DNA of 64,000 nucleotides. It comes from a virus. This document shows, piece after piece, positions 32,256-39,349 of this stretch; position 1 is the stretch's first letter; each line of letters opens with the position of its first letter. Both the position numbers and the translations under genes were made by a program. The stretch is taken from IMG/VR virus record IMGVR_UViG_3300025712_000005, positions 1 to 64,000 of that record; one strand, 5' to 3'. The notes under the pieces are model-generated. The model did not search any database and was not told the DNA's origin. It saw nothing but the letters and a program-made list of their open reading frames with translations.

Positions 32256-33022
32256 GCTGTAAATTCCTTAAAATCTTGTGAATTTCCACTGGCTTTCAAG
32301 TGGTTGTCGATGGTCTGCGCTTCCATGATATGACTCGCACAATATTTTGTATTGACCACATACTTCAATTTTCCCGTGTCGCCGCTTTCAAAGTGCTGCA
32401 CATCCCAGACTAGAACATCGCAAGGATAGCCTTTGCGCCACCAATCCAAATTGCCGCCCATCATCGGCTCAAACAACACTTTCTCAAGTCTACGAAAGCC
32501 CGTGTTAGTAAGTAGGGTGTTACGAACTCGCATAAAATTCTTGACATGAAAAACCAGCTGGCCAACATCATGTAAACCAGAAAAGTGCCAATCAAAGCTT
32601 TGTTTTTGGCTGTGGTTCATCTCCTTAGCGGCCTTTTCATATGTGGCATAGGATTTAAAACAATCCTGAAAATACGCAAACATATTCGAGGTCGTCTTCG
32701 GCACCTTTCGAACCCCTTTTTTAATTTCCAGTTGATTGCGGTCAGCATAATCATCCGCTTGTTCAATCAGTGATTTACCTGCAAATCTCAAGAAGTCTGA
32801 AAATTCCATGGTTCGAAAGGCTTTCATGCCGTACCCAAAAGCATCATTTCGCAATTTTTCGTGCAGCCAAAATTTTTCCTCAGTCGTTAGACTTAGGCGG
32901 CAATCAGTACCCGTTAAATAACGGATAGCATCAGCACGCTGTAAAAAATTACCGACCTGATAAAGTCCCAATACCAAGTCATGCTTGGCCATTTCTGTTT
33001 TGTTTAAAGTTGTTGTTGTCAT
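32252..33022 (-). CDS. hypothetical protein
   Basis: 256 residues, helical N-terminal half, with a conserved-looking end (CDVLVWDVQHFESGDTGKLKYVVNTKYCA). No family recognised. Start box with one extra A (GGAAATTTGACGATG). Confidence 0.65.
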   Translation of the reverse strand: MTTTTLNKTEMAKHDLVLGLYQVGNFLQRADAIRYLTGTDCRLSLTTEEKFWLHEKLRNDAFGYGMKAFRTMEFSDFLRFAGKSLIEQADDYADRNQLEIKKGVRKVPKTTSNMFAYFQDCFKSYATYEKAAKEMNHSQKQSFDWHFSGLHDVGQLVFHVKNFMRVRNTLLTNTGFRRLEKVLFEPMMGGNLDWWRKGYPCDVLVWDVQHFESGDTGKLKYVVNTKYCASHIMEAQTIDNHLKASGNSQDFKEFTA

Positions 33023-33033
33023 CGTCAAATTTC

Positions 33034-33282
33034 CTATTCAGTGATCACTAAAAATTCTACGTCGTCGGCTAAGTCAGGGTATTGACCACACAGCTCTGTA
33101 ATTAACTGGTCGAAAAGCGTTTCATTTTTATTGATATACGTGCCTCTCATTCGAACAATATCCACGTAAATCTCTTGATAGAGTGGGTTTTCAACAACCA
33201 CACCCCAGTTTTTAAACTTTCGAATGATATGTTTAATGGTTGTTTCTGTCGCAAAAAATCCTACTGTTTTAATGGTATTCAT
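33034..33282 (-). CDS. hypothetical small protein
   Basis: 82 residues, start box GGAAAATTGACGATG. Mixed alpha/beta, no family. Confidence 0.6.
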   Translation of the reverse strand: MNTIKTVGFFATETTIKHIIRKFKNWGVVVENPLYQEIYVDIVRMRGTYINKNETLFDQLITELCGQYPDLADDVEFLVITE

Positions 33283-33298
33283 CGTCAATTTTCCTTAC

Positions 33299-33314
33299 GG
33301 GGGCACATGCCCCC
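33299..33314. repeat. GGGGGCACATGCCCCC palindrome, copy 5
   Basis: Full-length copy between the stop of the 343-residue gene and the start box of the next. Confidence 0.75.
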
Positions 33315-33322
33315 TTAATTAG

Positions 33323-34354
33323 TTAATAAGTGTTTTGTGCCAACGCTTGCGATTTCTTGGCCGTGGCCAGCCCTACTAGCAACTCAGCAACCTCTTTTTG
33401 ATTATTCTGAGCCAGTGTTAGCACCGCAATTTTTAATCGCTCAGGCTGCATCAGAGACTCTAAAAGAGTGTGAATTGCATCCTCTTCAGCCTCATAAATT
33501 TCATCGGCGATTTCTTTCATCCTGATATACTCAGCTAATTTCAAAGGCACGTCACTGGTCTGTGCTTTATCCTCTAGCTCACACAAGGATTCATATTTCG
33601 CCCAGTGCTTTTCGAGCACCACATAACGAGATTTAACTTCAGCCCAGTAATAAAACAACGCGGCTTTTAATTCTCCCCGAACACTAGAATTATTACCCAC
33701 AAAACCCCAGCAAGAATCCTGACAAACGTCATCAAGCTCAACCGTGAAGCCGTAGACGTTGCCTTGTATCAAGTCGTCAAAATATTGCACTTGGCTATCT
33801 AAATGCGCCATGGCATCAGCGGTACGTTTAGCCGTTAAACGAGGGAAGCCATACGCTTTGATATATTCATCTTTGGCACATATAGCAATCCCAAGTGTGC
33901 CCGAATCCCATTGGCAGCTGAAAGGCTGCGTTGAAATGGTGATGCCTGAGTGTTCGTAAACATACACTGGCTTGTGGATATAATATTTATCAAACTTAAC
34001 CAGTATTTTGTCATAGTCAGATGGATTCTGGTCACTCGATTCCCAGCGGTCATAAGCGGCTTGATCATACTCAGAAACTAACTGAGCAATCATTTCAAAG
34101 CGGTTATTTTTTTCATAGCCATGTGTATGGCCAATAGAATAGTTACCGGTAAAACTCAGGACTTTGAACAAATTATCTTCCATGCTCAATTCTTCAGAGT
34201 CAGGCTCATGATAAACATCCCGCTCAATTTCACCCCTCAACACATGAGGGCCAACTTCAATCGTGAATTTCCCAGTCGGGTCAAACTCAGACCTAAAATT
34301 CAAATCAAAGTTTTCTTTGAGCTCAGCTTCGCTCATATCTATATAATCAAACAT
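33323..34354 (-). CDS. conserved phage protein of unknown function
   Basis: 343 residues, acidic. The segment VYEHSGITISTQPFSCQWDSGTLG is a pattern seen in uncharacterised phage proteins. The C-terminal third is helical. Start box GGAAAAAGACGATG. Confidence 0.65.
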   Translation of the reverse strand: MFDYIDMSEAELKENFDLNFRSEFDPTGKFTIEVGPHVLRGEIERDVYHEPDSEELSMEDNLFKVLSFTGNYSIGHTHGYEKNNRFEMIAQLVSEYDQAAYDRWESSDQNPSDYDKILVKFDKYYIHKPVYVYEHSGITISTQPFSCQWDSGTLGIAICAKDEYIKAYGFPRLTAKRTADAMAHLDSQVQYFDDLIQGNVYGFTVELDDVCQDSCWGFVGNNSSVRGELKAALFYYWAEVKSRYVVLEKHWAKYESLCELEDKAQTSDVPLKLAEYIRMKEIADEIYEAEEDAIHTLLESLMQPERLKIAVLTLAQNNQKEVAELLVGLATAKKSQALAQNTY

Positions 34355-34417
34355 CGTCTTTTTCCTTAGAGATAATTAAACCTCAGTAAACGGCGACCGA
34401 AACGGCCAGTAATTGGA

Positions 34418-34430
34418 GGGCACATGCCCC
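34418..34430. repeat. GGGCACATGCCC palindrome, copy 6 (short)
   Basis: Shortened stem within the 110-base spacer between two genes; the remainder of that spacer shows nothing recognisable. Confidence 0.6.
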
Positions 34431-34464
34431 CAGAAATAATCTATCTGTAAACTTTAGTGTACGC

Positions 34465-34707
34465 TCACTTATAATCACGTAGCGTCACCATCTCAGTCCA
34501 ACCGAAAACAGGGTGATAGAGCTTGCGAGAATTTTGGATTGAACAGTCAACCTTCCAACCGCTCCACGATTTATTGTCACGAATATCATCACGCCAAGCT
34601 CGAACGAGTTCGGCTATCCACTTTTTAGCGGCTTTTTTTGTCTCAAATAATTGATTGCTGCCTGTCGCTCCAGCAACAACGTAATCAACTTCGTATTTAA
34701 AGGCCAC
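34465..34707 (-). CDS. hypothetical protein (GTG start)
   Basis: 80 residues. GTG 34707 is chosen because AGGAG lies exactly seven bases upstream, inside the end of the previous gene; ATG 34722 is too close to any SD. Sequence includes FETKKAAKKWIAELVRAWRDD. No family. Confidence 0.6.
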   Translation of the reverse strand: MAFKYEVDYVVAGATGSNQLFETKKAAKKWIAELVRAWRDDIRDNKSWSGWKVDCSIQNSRKLYHPVFGWTEMVTLRDYK

Positions 34708-34960
34708 AAGCTTTCTCCTCATCAAAACAATAGAGGCGAACGCCTCGATGGGTGTCACTGTGATCACCACGTAAAAACGTGCGGCGATTTTGTGTGCCAG
34801 AGCTTATGTATTCAACGTGAAGGTTAGTAATAACGACCTCCATAACGAAGACATCACCAGAGGCATAAGCACGGTTCAAATTAGCCAGAAACATTTCGAT
34901 TATGCTGGGTGGCATATCCAAACGACGGATAATATATTTCATGTATTTTTTGCTGCTCAT
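34697..34960 (-). CDS. hypothetical protein
   Basis: 87 residues from an exact start box with the palindrome and TAAGG just upstream. No family recognised. Its last codons hold the SD of the next gene. Confidence 0.6.
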   Translation of the reverse strand: MSSKKYMKYIIRRLDMPPSIIEMFLANLNRAYASGDVFVMEVVITNLHVEYISSGTQNRRTFLRGDHSDTHRGVRLYCFDEEKACGL

Positions 34961-34976
34961 CGTCAATTTCCTTAAA

Positions 34977-34991
34977 GGGGGCACATGCCCC
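34977..34991. repeat. GGGGGCACATGCCCC palindrome, copy 7
   Basis: The palindrome overlaps the stop codon of the downstream-numbered gene (34991) by one base and abuts the start region of the next. Confidence 0.7.
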
Positions 34992-35425
34992 TATTCAATA
35001 AATAATTCTTTGGGTTCGGATTCAATCACATCCGCAATCGCTGAAAACTCAATACGGTACTGGTCGTTTAATTTAGCCAGCGAACCTTGAGTGTCATACC
35101 CCATAATAGGGATTTTTTGGTCATTGAAAAAACACCCCATGTCCGTCTGCAAACCAACCCAGACACCCACGTTTCGCAAGGCCCAACCATACATATCAGT
35201 ATGAATTAGACCCGAGCCAATAATAAAACCACTCTTATCTCGGGGCAGTTCGTCACCCGTTTTTTGCTCGTAAACTTCAGCCAATACGCCAAGGCAACAA
35301 TGGCCCCTCGCATTATTCAAGCAATTAGTCGTCTGTTGGTATTTGCCAGAACGCAAAGCATCCACCCATTTCTGGCGGTTCGCTTTCATTTCTACAGGCG
35401 TGGGGTGTGGTATAATATCTTTCAT
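34991..35425 (-). CDS. tandem paralogue A (CCLGV family)
   Basis: 144 residues. It shares with its neighbour the pattern NRxKWVDALRSGKYQQ...CCLGVLAEVY..KTGDELP...LAKLND...FSAIADVIESEPKELF. The family is common among phages with no known function. The CCLG motif and the fixed LND are the strongest shared features. Exact start box and palindrome upstream. Confidence 0.7.
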   Translation of the reverse strand: MKDIIPHPTPVEMKANRQKWVDALRSGKYQQTTNCLNNARGHCCLGVLAEVYEQKTGDELPRDKSGFIIGSGLIHTDMYGWALRNVGVWVGLQTDMGCFFNDQKIPIMGYDTQGSLAKLNDQYRIEFSAIADVIESEPKELFIE

Positions 35426-35441
35426 CGTCAATTTCCTTAAA

Positions 35442-35456
35442 GGGGGCACATGCCCC
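35442..35456. repeat. GGGGGCACATGCCCC palindrome, copy 8
   Basis: Same sequence context as copies 7 and 9 (palindrome, TTTAAGGAAATTGACGATG), including the flanks. Confidence 0.7.
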
Positions 35457-35899
35457 TATTCTTCAAATAACCCAGCAGGGTTGGCTTCAATAACATCAGC
35501 AATCTGCTCAAAGGTCATTAGAGCCGTGTCATTTAAACTAACCAGTGAATGAACATGCTTGTGTAACTCAGGGATTAGGCCTAAACCATCTAACACTTTC
35601 TGTTCAAATTCACCCGCTCGATGGCGTAAACCCAACCACTCCTGAACTTCACTAGGAGAAACAAAATCTGCGCCAAGGTCTTCATCTTCATACGAAAATA
35701 AAGACCCTCCCGCGATATAACCCAACTGGTTTACGGGTAATTTCAAACCTGTCTCTTTTTGAAAGACATCACAAGCCACACCTAAACAGCAAAAACCATC
35801 ACCCCCTTGCAGCTGGCCAGTATCCTGTGAATAGTCACCCGAACGCAAAGCAGCAAGCCACTTCGCACGGTTATTTTGTAATTCTTCTTTTTTGTTCAT
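35456..35899 (-). CDS. tandem paralogue B (CCLGV family)
   Basis: 147 residues, paralogous to the adjacent gene: NRAKWLAALRSGDYSQ...FCCLGVACDVFQKETGLKLP...LVSLNDTALMTFEQIADVIEANPAGLFEE. The copies differ in a central loop. Function unknown. The duplicated unit includes the palindrome and start box, so the intergenic part was copied too. Confidence 0.7.
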   Translation of the reverse strand: MNKKEELQNNRAKWLAALRSGDYSQDTGQLQGGDGFCCLGVACDVFQKETGLKLPVNQLGYIAGGSLFSYEDEDLGADFVSPSEVQEWLGLRHRAGEFEQKVLDGLGLIPELHKHVHSLVSLNDTALMTFEQIADVIEANPAGLFEE

Positions 35900-35910
35900 C
35901 GTCAATTTCC
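35897..35910 (-). promoter_or_regulatory. start box GGAAATTGACGATG (type copy; about 40 in the window)
   Basis: A conserved translation-initiation sequence: SD (TAAGGA), fixed spacer (AATTGACG), then ATG. By eye, exact 14-base copies precede genes starting at 615, 1077, 5799, 14565, 16025, 16282, 17142, 17724, 26053, 26954, 28602, 31015, 34960, 35425, 35899, 36390 and 37198, all minus strand. Variants precede genes at 5157, 6798, 9668, 10525, 11608, 13536, 16590, 27896, 31323, 31546, 33022, 33282, 34354, 38706 and 42124. On the plus strand, variants are at 42196, 44011, 45542, 47158, 51720, 52628, 53315, 59867 and 61916. Conservation beyond the SD is not needed for ribosome binding. Confidence 0.85.
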
Positions 35911-35915
35911 TTAAA

Positions 35916-35930
35916 GGGGGCACATGCCCC
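35916..35930. repeat. GGGGGCACATGCCCC palindrome, copy 9
   Basis: Between the 71-residue gene stop and paralogue B's start box. Confidence 0.7.
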
Positions 35931-36145
35931 TAGTGTAATTCTGGAGTAGGGTTAAAAGTGAAACGCACAAATCGGTTTTCATACGTATATTTCGAACCAA
36001 CTCGAATCGCCGTGTCTAATTGTTGACACTGAGCACCGTCCAAAGTTTGGTCAATCAATAGCCGATAACAGTCGTCTCTATCCATCAAAGAATTGAATTT
36101 TTGGCCGTGGTCTTTACGTAATATTTCAACGTCTATATTTTTCAT
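35930..36145 (-). CDS. hypothetical small protein
   Basis: 71 residues, basic; no family. Uses GGAAAAACAATG rather than the start box. The 83 bases upstream hold nothing recognised. Confidence 0.55.
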   Translation of the reverse strand: MKNIDVEILRKDHGQKFNSLMDRDDCYRLLIDQTLDGAQCQQLDTAIRVGSKYTYENRFVRFTFNPTPELH

Positions 36146-36228
36146 TGTTTTTCCTAAAAGTGTATTTGAATAGTTGAAGTGAGCATTTTATAGCGCGAAT
36201 TAGGGTTTCATATCGAACGGTAAGCGCA

Positions 36229-36390
36229 TCAAATTAGAATTCCATCCTGAGCTACCTCGTCAGAATTATATCCGCTTAAATCGTCTCTCAGGTCGGTTAG
36301 AACGCACTCAAGTTCCAAATCTTCAGGAAAAAGGTCTTCCCCGAACATATTTTTGAACTGAATATCGAGCACATTTACGTAATTTTTCAT
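36229..36390 (-). CDS. 53-residue acidic protein
   Basis: MKNYVNVLDIQFKNMFGEDL..., strongly acidic C-terminal half (LELECVLTDLRDDLSGYNSDE). An exact start box makes this short frame convincing. Acidity and size could suit a DNA mimic or inhibitor, but that is only a thought. Confidence 0.7.
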   Translation of the reverse strand: MKNYVNVLDIQFKNMFGEDLFPEDLELECVLTDLRDDLSGYNSDEVAQDGILI

Positions 36391-36427
36391 CGTCAATTTC
36401 CTTGTAAATCATATAGTTACACTAAAT

Positions 36428-36452
36428 TTCTGTCATTTGCTGCCGGACAGAA
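36428..36452. repeat. inverted repeat TTCTGTC / GACAGAA
   Basis: 7-bp arms separated by 11 bases between two minus-strand genes. Related CTGTCC/GGACAG words recur at 36.6 and 37.6 kb. Confidence 0.4.
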
Positions 36453-36473
36453 CGGCATTGAGGTGTTACGTCT

Positions 36474-36827
36474 CTACGCCTTGAAACTGGGCGAAATGAG
36501 GGCGCAGCCCCACAATGCATATTCCCCCTTGATTAAATCATCAGCTTCAAGTGGGTAAATTAATTTTACGCCAAATTGTAAAAATAGGGTTTTAGCTCTT
36601 TCGTTCTGTCCCACCCAAAAATTTATTAAAAGAACATAATGTATATTAATAACTTTTTTCAGTGGGACAAACTTATGGAGGCAACGCCAGTACTGGGCTA
36701 GAGTAGAGTTAAAATCCAAAGGGAAGGCATTGCAAGTTTTTAGCCCAAAATCCATTATTTTTGCATGTGCAAAAGTCAGTGTTTTAGGTAGTCCAAGCCG
36801 CAATCGCTGTCTAACCGCCAAAACCAT
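36474..36827 (-). CDS. possible hypothetical protein
   Basis: An open frame of 117 residues that starts by TAATG overlap with the preceding gene. It lacks a start box and its sequence (many Leu, Cys, Phe; no domain) is not clearly protein-like. The stretch carries GTGGGACA repeats also found in the neighbouring gene-free region, so it may be non-coding. Confidence 0.35.
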   Translation of the reverse strand: MVLAVRQRLRLGLPKTLTFAHAKIMDFGLKTCNAFPLDFNSTLAQYWRCLHKFVPLKKVINIHYVLLINFWVGQNERAKTLFLQFGVKLIYPLEADDLIKGEYALWGCALISPSFKA

Positions 36828-37198
36828 TAGTTAAGTTGGCCGTCTGTTTGCGACGTAGGGCGTTGGACTTCCAGTGGAATAAGGGCGTGAACATTCCAAA
36901 AGATTTCGTCCAATAAGGCGTATTTTGTGGCATCAAATAGCAACGGTCGGGCAGGGGCAACGATGGGAATGTCGACCAACGGCGATGAGGCTATTTTTCT
37001 GAATTTACTCTCGGGTTTGTCGATTACTCTATAACCACGTTGATAGAGGGCATCGCACAAATGAGGGTAAACAGCCAGTATGTTTCGAACGGTTTTGTAT
37101 TGCTCAGCTAAACCGCGAATTTGAATGGTTTGACCTTTGCAGGTCGCTAGATTAAAGCATTCTAGCTCGAATGCTCTTTCTTTAAAGTTGTATATCAT
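36827..37198 (-). CDS. hypothetical protein
   Basis: 123 residues from an exact start box. Contains IQIRGLAEQYKTVRNILAVYPHLCDALYQRGYRVIDKPES. No family recognised. Confidence 0.6.
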   Translation of the reverse strand: MIYNFKERAFELECFNLATCKGQTIQIRGLAEQYKTVRNILAVYPHLCDALYQRGYRVIDKPESKFRKIASSPLVDIPIVAPARPLLFDATKYALLDEIFWNVHALIPLEVQRPTSQTDGQLN

Positions 37199-37220
37199 CG
37201 TCAATTTCCAGTATGTAGTA

Positions 37221-37236
37221 GGGGGCATGTGCCCCC
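37221..37236. repeat. GGGGGCATGTGCCCCC palindrome, copy 10 (inverted centre)
   Basis: Same arms as the family, but the central bases are those of the opposite strand, so this copy is flipped relative to the others. Confidence 0.7.
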
Positions 37237-37866
37237 AACTTGAGGCTAGTTTAATCGCAAGTGATTTGCGAAATCCAATCTAATTTATTAATGAATAAGG
37301 CCGAATAAAATCGGTTTTATTAATTAAGAAACTAAAATAGTGTTTTTAGTTTGTATATTTTTTAGGGTAAAACGATTAATTTAGGCTATCGGCGGCGACT
37401 TCGGCTGAAGGCGTAGGGCAAAAAACGGCCTGCAATTTTTTCTTTTACGTCAACCACTTAGCGAAAAAACCTCAAAATAAGCAAAAATAAATGCCTAGAA
37501 TGCTAAAAAACCTAAAACCAACGCCTAAAAACCCCGCCTAAAAACAAAAACACGTCTACAGCCCACGGCTGACCTAACTTGTATTCTTAGTGGGACAAAC
37601 TACTGGCTATAAACACAGTGAAATAACCCCTAAAAACCACCTGCAAAAACGTGGCGATTATTTTCAATCGTACACACCCCGATTTATGAAGCTCGCGGTC
37701 AATTATCACTACCTACATATAACGGCGTACGGCGTGGGCTGTGGGCTGTAGAAGTTTTTTGTTATTCGCTTGCGCGAAAAAAACACGTTTTTGATACGTA
37801 TCTGAATACATACCAAAAACAGGTGTTTTTCGTTGGATAATGGGGGCACGTGCCCCCGTTTATGGC
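37237..37866. other. gene-free region, replication-origin candidate
   Basis: About 630 bases without a convincing gene. It has an A/T-rich left part, then runs of short repeats of the form GCCTAAAAACC (about 37495-37545 and near 37628), a copy of AGTGGGACAAACT (37589-37601, also at 36661-36673), a TTCGC-TTGC-GCGAA hairpin flanked by T and A runs (about 37750-37780) and AAACACGTTTTT / AAACAGGTGTTTTT words. Such clustered repeats in an AT-rich, gene-free stretch resemble phage origins. No origin-binding site is proven. Confidence 0.4.
37842..37857. repeat. GGGGGCACGTGCCCCC palindrome, copy 11
   Basis: A fully symmetric 16-base version just after the stop of the first early gene, here not followed directly by a start box. 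Confidence 0.7.
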
Positions 37867-38706
37867 TTAAGCGATGGCTGCTATTGTGTCTTTGAAGGCG
37901 GCCATAACCTTGAGCAATGTTGCGCTGTCCAGTTTAAGTTCACCCATACGGCGGCCAAAATCATTGGTTAAAGCACGCGTTTTATCGGTGCTCTGCTGAA
38001 GCGTCTCTTTTTCAACTTCAGATTTACCCGCACTTTCGTTGGCCTCAACTTGGGCCGCTGTACTGCCTGTATTTTGTTGGCCTTTTTCACGTCCACCAGC
38101 TGAAGAATGTTTTTTGTCCTTTTGTGGCTTGCCTACTGTTACCTTTGGCGCTTGCTTACTTGGGGCGGTTTGCTTCACTTTGTCCGCATCCGTCTTGGCA
38201 AAACCATCGCAAAACTCGATCCATTCTTGCTTTGATTCAGGCATACCGTTTACACCGAATGAGTAAAGGCTAAGCTGTTCAATAACGGCTTCCGGCGTTG
38301 GAGTTTCTAACGTCTCAATTAACATGGTCAATTGGTCGGGTAGCTGTTTAAGAACCGCCGCGAATGGAACCACATAGTGACGTCTAAAACCTTTCATTCG
38401 GTTATATTGTGCGTGCTCTTTTAAAGCCTTGCCTGTTAAGTCGATACCGAAACCAGTTTGTGCAACGTTGGCTTCCGTTGGCGTGCCCTTGTGTTGCATA
38501 GCGATAAGTAAAGCACTAACCACCTTGCCCGCTTCAGACTGTAGACCTTGCATAATTGATGCGCCTAATAGTTCAGGCAAGTTCAATGCCTTAATTGCTT
38601 TTGGTTCAACGGCTTCAGGCGCGGTCTTTACTGGTGCTTTTTTAGGTGCTGTTTTAGTAGTAGATGCTTTACGTGTTTTTGGTGCTGCCTTAGTAGTAGT
38701 AGTCAT
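37867..38706 (-). CDS. basic-tailed protein, first gene of the leftward operon
   Basis: 279 residues. The first 40 are Lys/Ala/Thr/Pro-rich (TTTTKAAPKTRKASTTKTAP), like histone H1 or AlgP tails that bind DNA loosely. Residues about 45-150 form a helical domain and a second low-complexity charged segment follows (near 175-230). First in the operon behind the probable early promoter, next to the origin candidate. Suggests an abundant DNA-binding early protein; not proven. Start box variant GGAATTGACGAAATG. Confidence 0.65.
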   Translation of the reverse strand: MTTTTKAAPKTRKASTTKTAPKKAPVKTAPEAVEPKAIKALNLPELLGASIMQGLQSEAGKVVSALLIAMQHKGTPTEANVAQTGFGIDLTGKALKEHAQYNRMKGFRRHYVVPFAAVLKQLPDQLTMLIETLETPTPEAVIEQLSLYSFGVNGMPESKQEWIEFCDGFAKTDADKVKQTAPSKQAPKVTVGKPQKDKKHSSAGGREKGQQNTGSTAAQVEANESAGKSEVEKETLQQSTDKTRALTNDFGRRMGELKLDSATLLKVMAAFKDTIAAIA

Positions 38707-38723
38707 TTCGTCAATTCCTTGTA

Positions 38724-38737
38724 GGGGCATATGCCCC
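38724..38737. repeat. GGGGCATATGCCCC palindrome, copy 12
   Basis: Lies in the leader of the first early gene, so this copy cannot be separating two genes. Confidence 0.7.
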
Positions 38738-38794
38738 CTTGTTTGGTTTAAGTTGTCCGCTGTTTGCGGCGTTGCTGGGTTGCAACGTGAAACT

Positions 38795-38824
38795 ACTATA
38801 AAGGGGGGGTAGTTTTTCTGTCTA
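38795..38824 (-). promoter_or_regulatory. probable early promoter (TAGACA-18-TATAGT)
   Basis: Minus-strand -35 TAGACA (38819-38824) and -10 TATAGT (38795-38800), each 5 of 6 to the sigma70 consensus, with an 18-base spacer. Transcription would start near 38788, giving an 80-base leader that contains a palindrome copy and the start box of the first leftward gene. The position is right for the main early promoter. Confidence 0.5.
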
Positions 38825-39159
38825 GTATTTTAGTGATATGAGAGGGGGGCCACCTCACTCTCCCTGAAAAATTTTTGAGATTTCGGCGATAGGCTACATC
38901 CACTACCTTCAAAGAACAGACTAGAAACCCCCGCCAGAAAAAAGTTAAACGTTATTCTTACGATTAGATGATTAAATAAACAACAGAAATATTTAGAAAC
39001 ATTTACGTGACCAGATTGAAGGTAAAACACAACTTAAACGATTTTTATATTTAATTTTTTGTCATAATTATGTAATATCCAGCCTCTTGCAAATCGCAAG
39101 TTCGTTTAGTGAGCCTTAATCTGCTCAGCTAAATGTAGTACCGCACAAGGAATCGCAGT
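38825..39159. other. gene-free region
   Basis: About 330 bases, AT-rich towards the right. A 66-codon minus-strand open frame here (38830-39030) has no ribosome site and no protein-like features. I see nothing else definite. Confidence 0.5.
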
Positions 39160-39282
39160 ATGATTTTAGTAAACGGTATGACGCTGGAAAATGACGATGA
39201 TATTGAGATAGTAAATTTTACCAAAGCAGTATGCGCGGTAGGCTTTAACTTTATTCCCGAAGCTGTCTCGCTTAGCCCCTAG
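39160..39282 (+). CDS. 40-residue protein, plus strand
   Basis: MILVNGMTLENDDDIEIVNF... with AAGGA eight bases before the ATG, followed 25 bases later by an intrinsic terminator. It is the only plus-strand gene candidate within the leftward half. Inside it is a start box copy (GGAAAATGACGATG) that would open a four-codon peptide (MILR) in another frame. Confidence 0.4.
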   Translation: MILVNGMTLENDDDIEIVNFTKAVCAVGFNFIPEAVSLSP

Positions 39283-39306
39283 AATTCCCTAGAGTTTTAG
39301 TAGGCT

Positions 39307-39336
39307 AAAAAAAACCACCTTAGGGTGGTTTTTTTG
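39307..39336. terminator. bidirectional intrinsic terminator
   Basis: Stem AACCACC-TTAG-GGTGGTT flanked by A8 and T7, so U-runs occur on both strands. It ends the SF3 helicase transcript leftward and the small plus-strand gene rightward. Confidence 0.85.
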
Positions 39337-39349
39337 TATCTGCTCACGA

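Noticed and set aside
35897-35910. TTGACG of the start boxes as -35 promoter elements
   Set aside because: It lies between SD and ATG at fixed spacing, and no -10 box follows at 16-18 bases inside the genes.
26070-38737. GGGGGCACATGCCCCC palindromes as intrinsic terminators
   Set aside because: No U-run on the transcribed strand, they occur within an apparently continuous operon, and one lies in the leader of its first gene.
38830-39030. 66-codon minus-strand frame in the gene-free region
   Set aside because: No SD or start box, Phe/Ser-rich non-protein-like sequence, and located just upstream of the early promoter.
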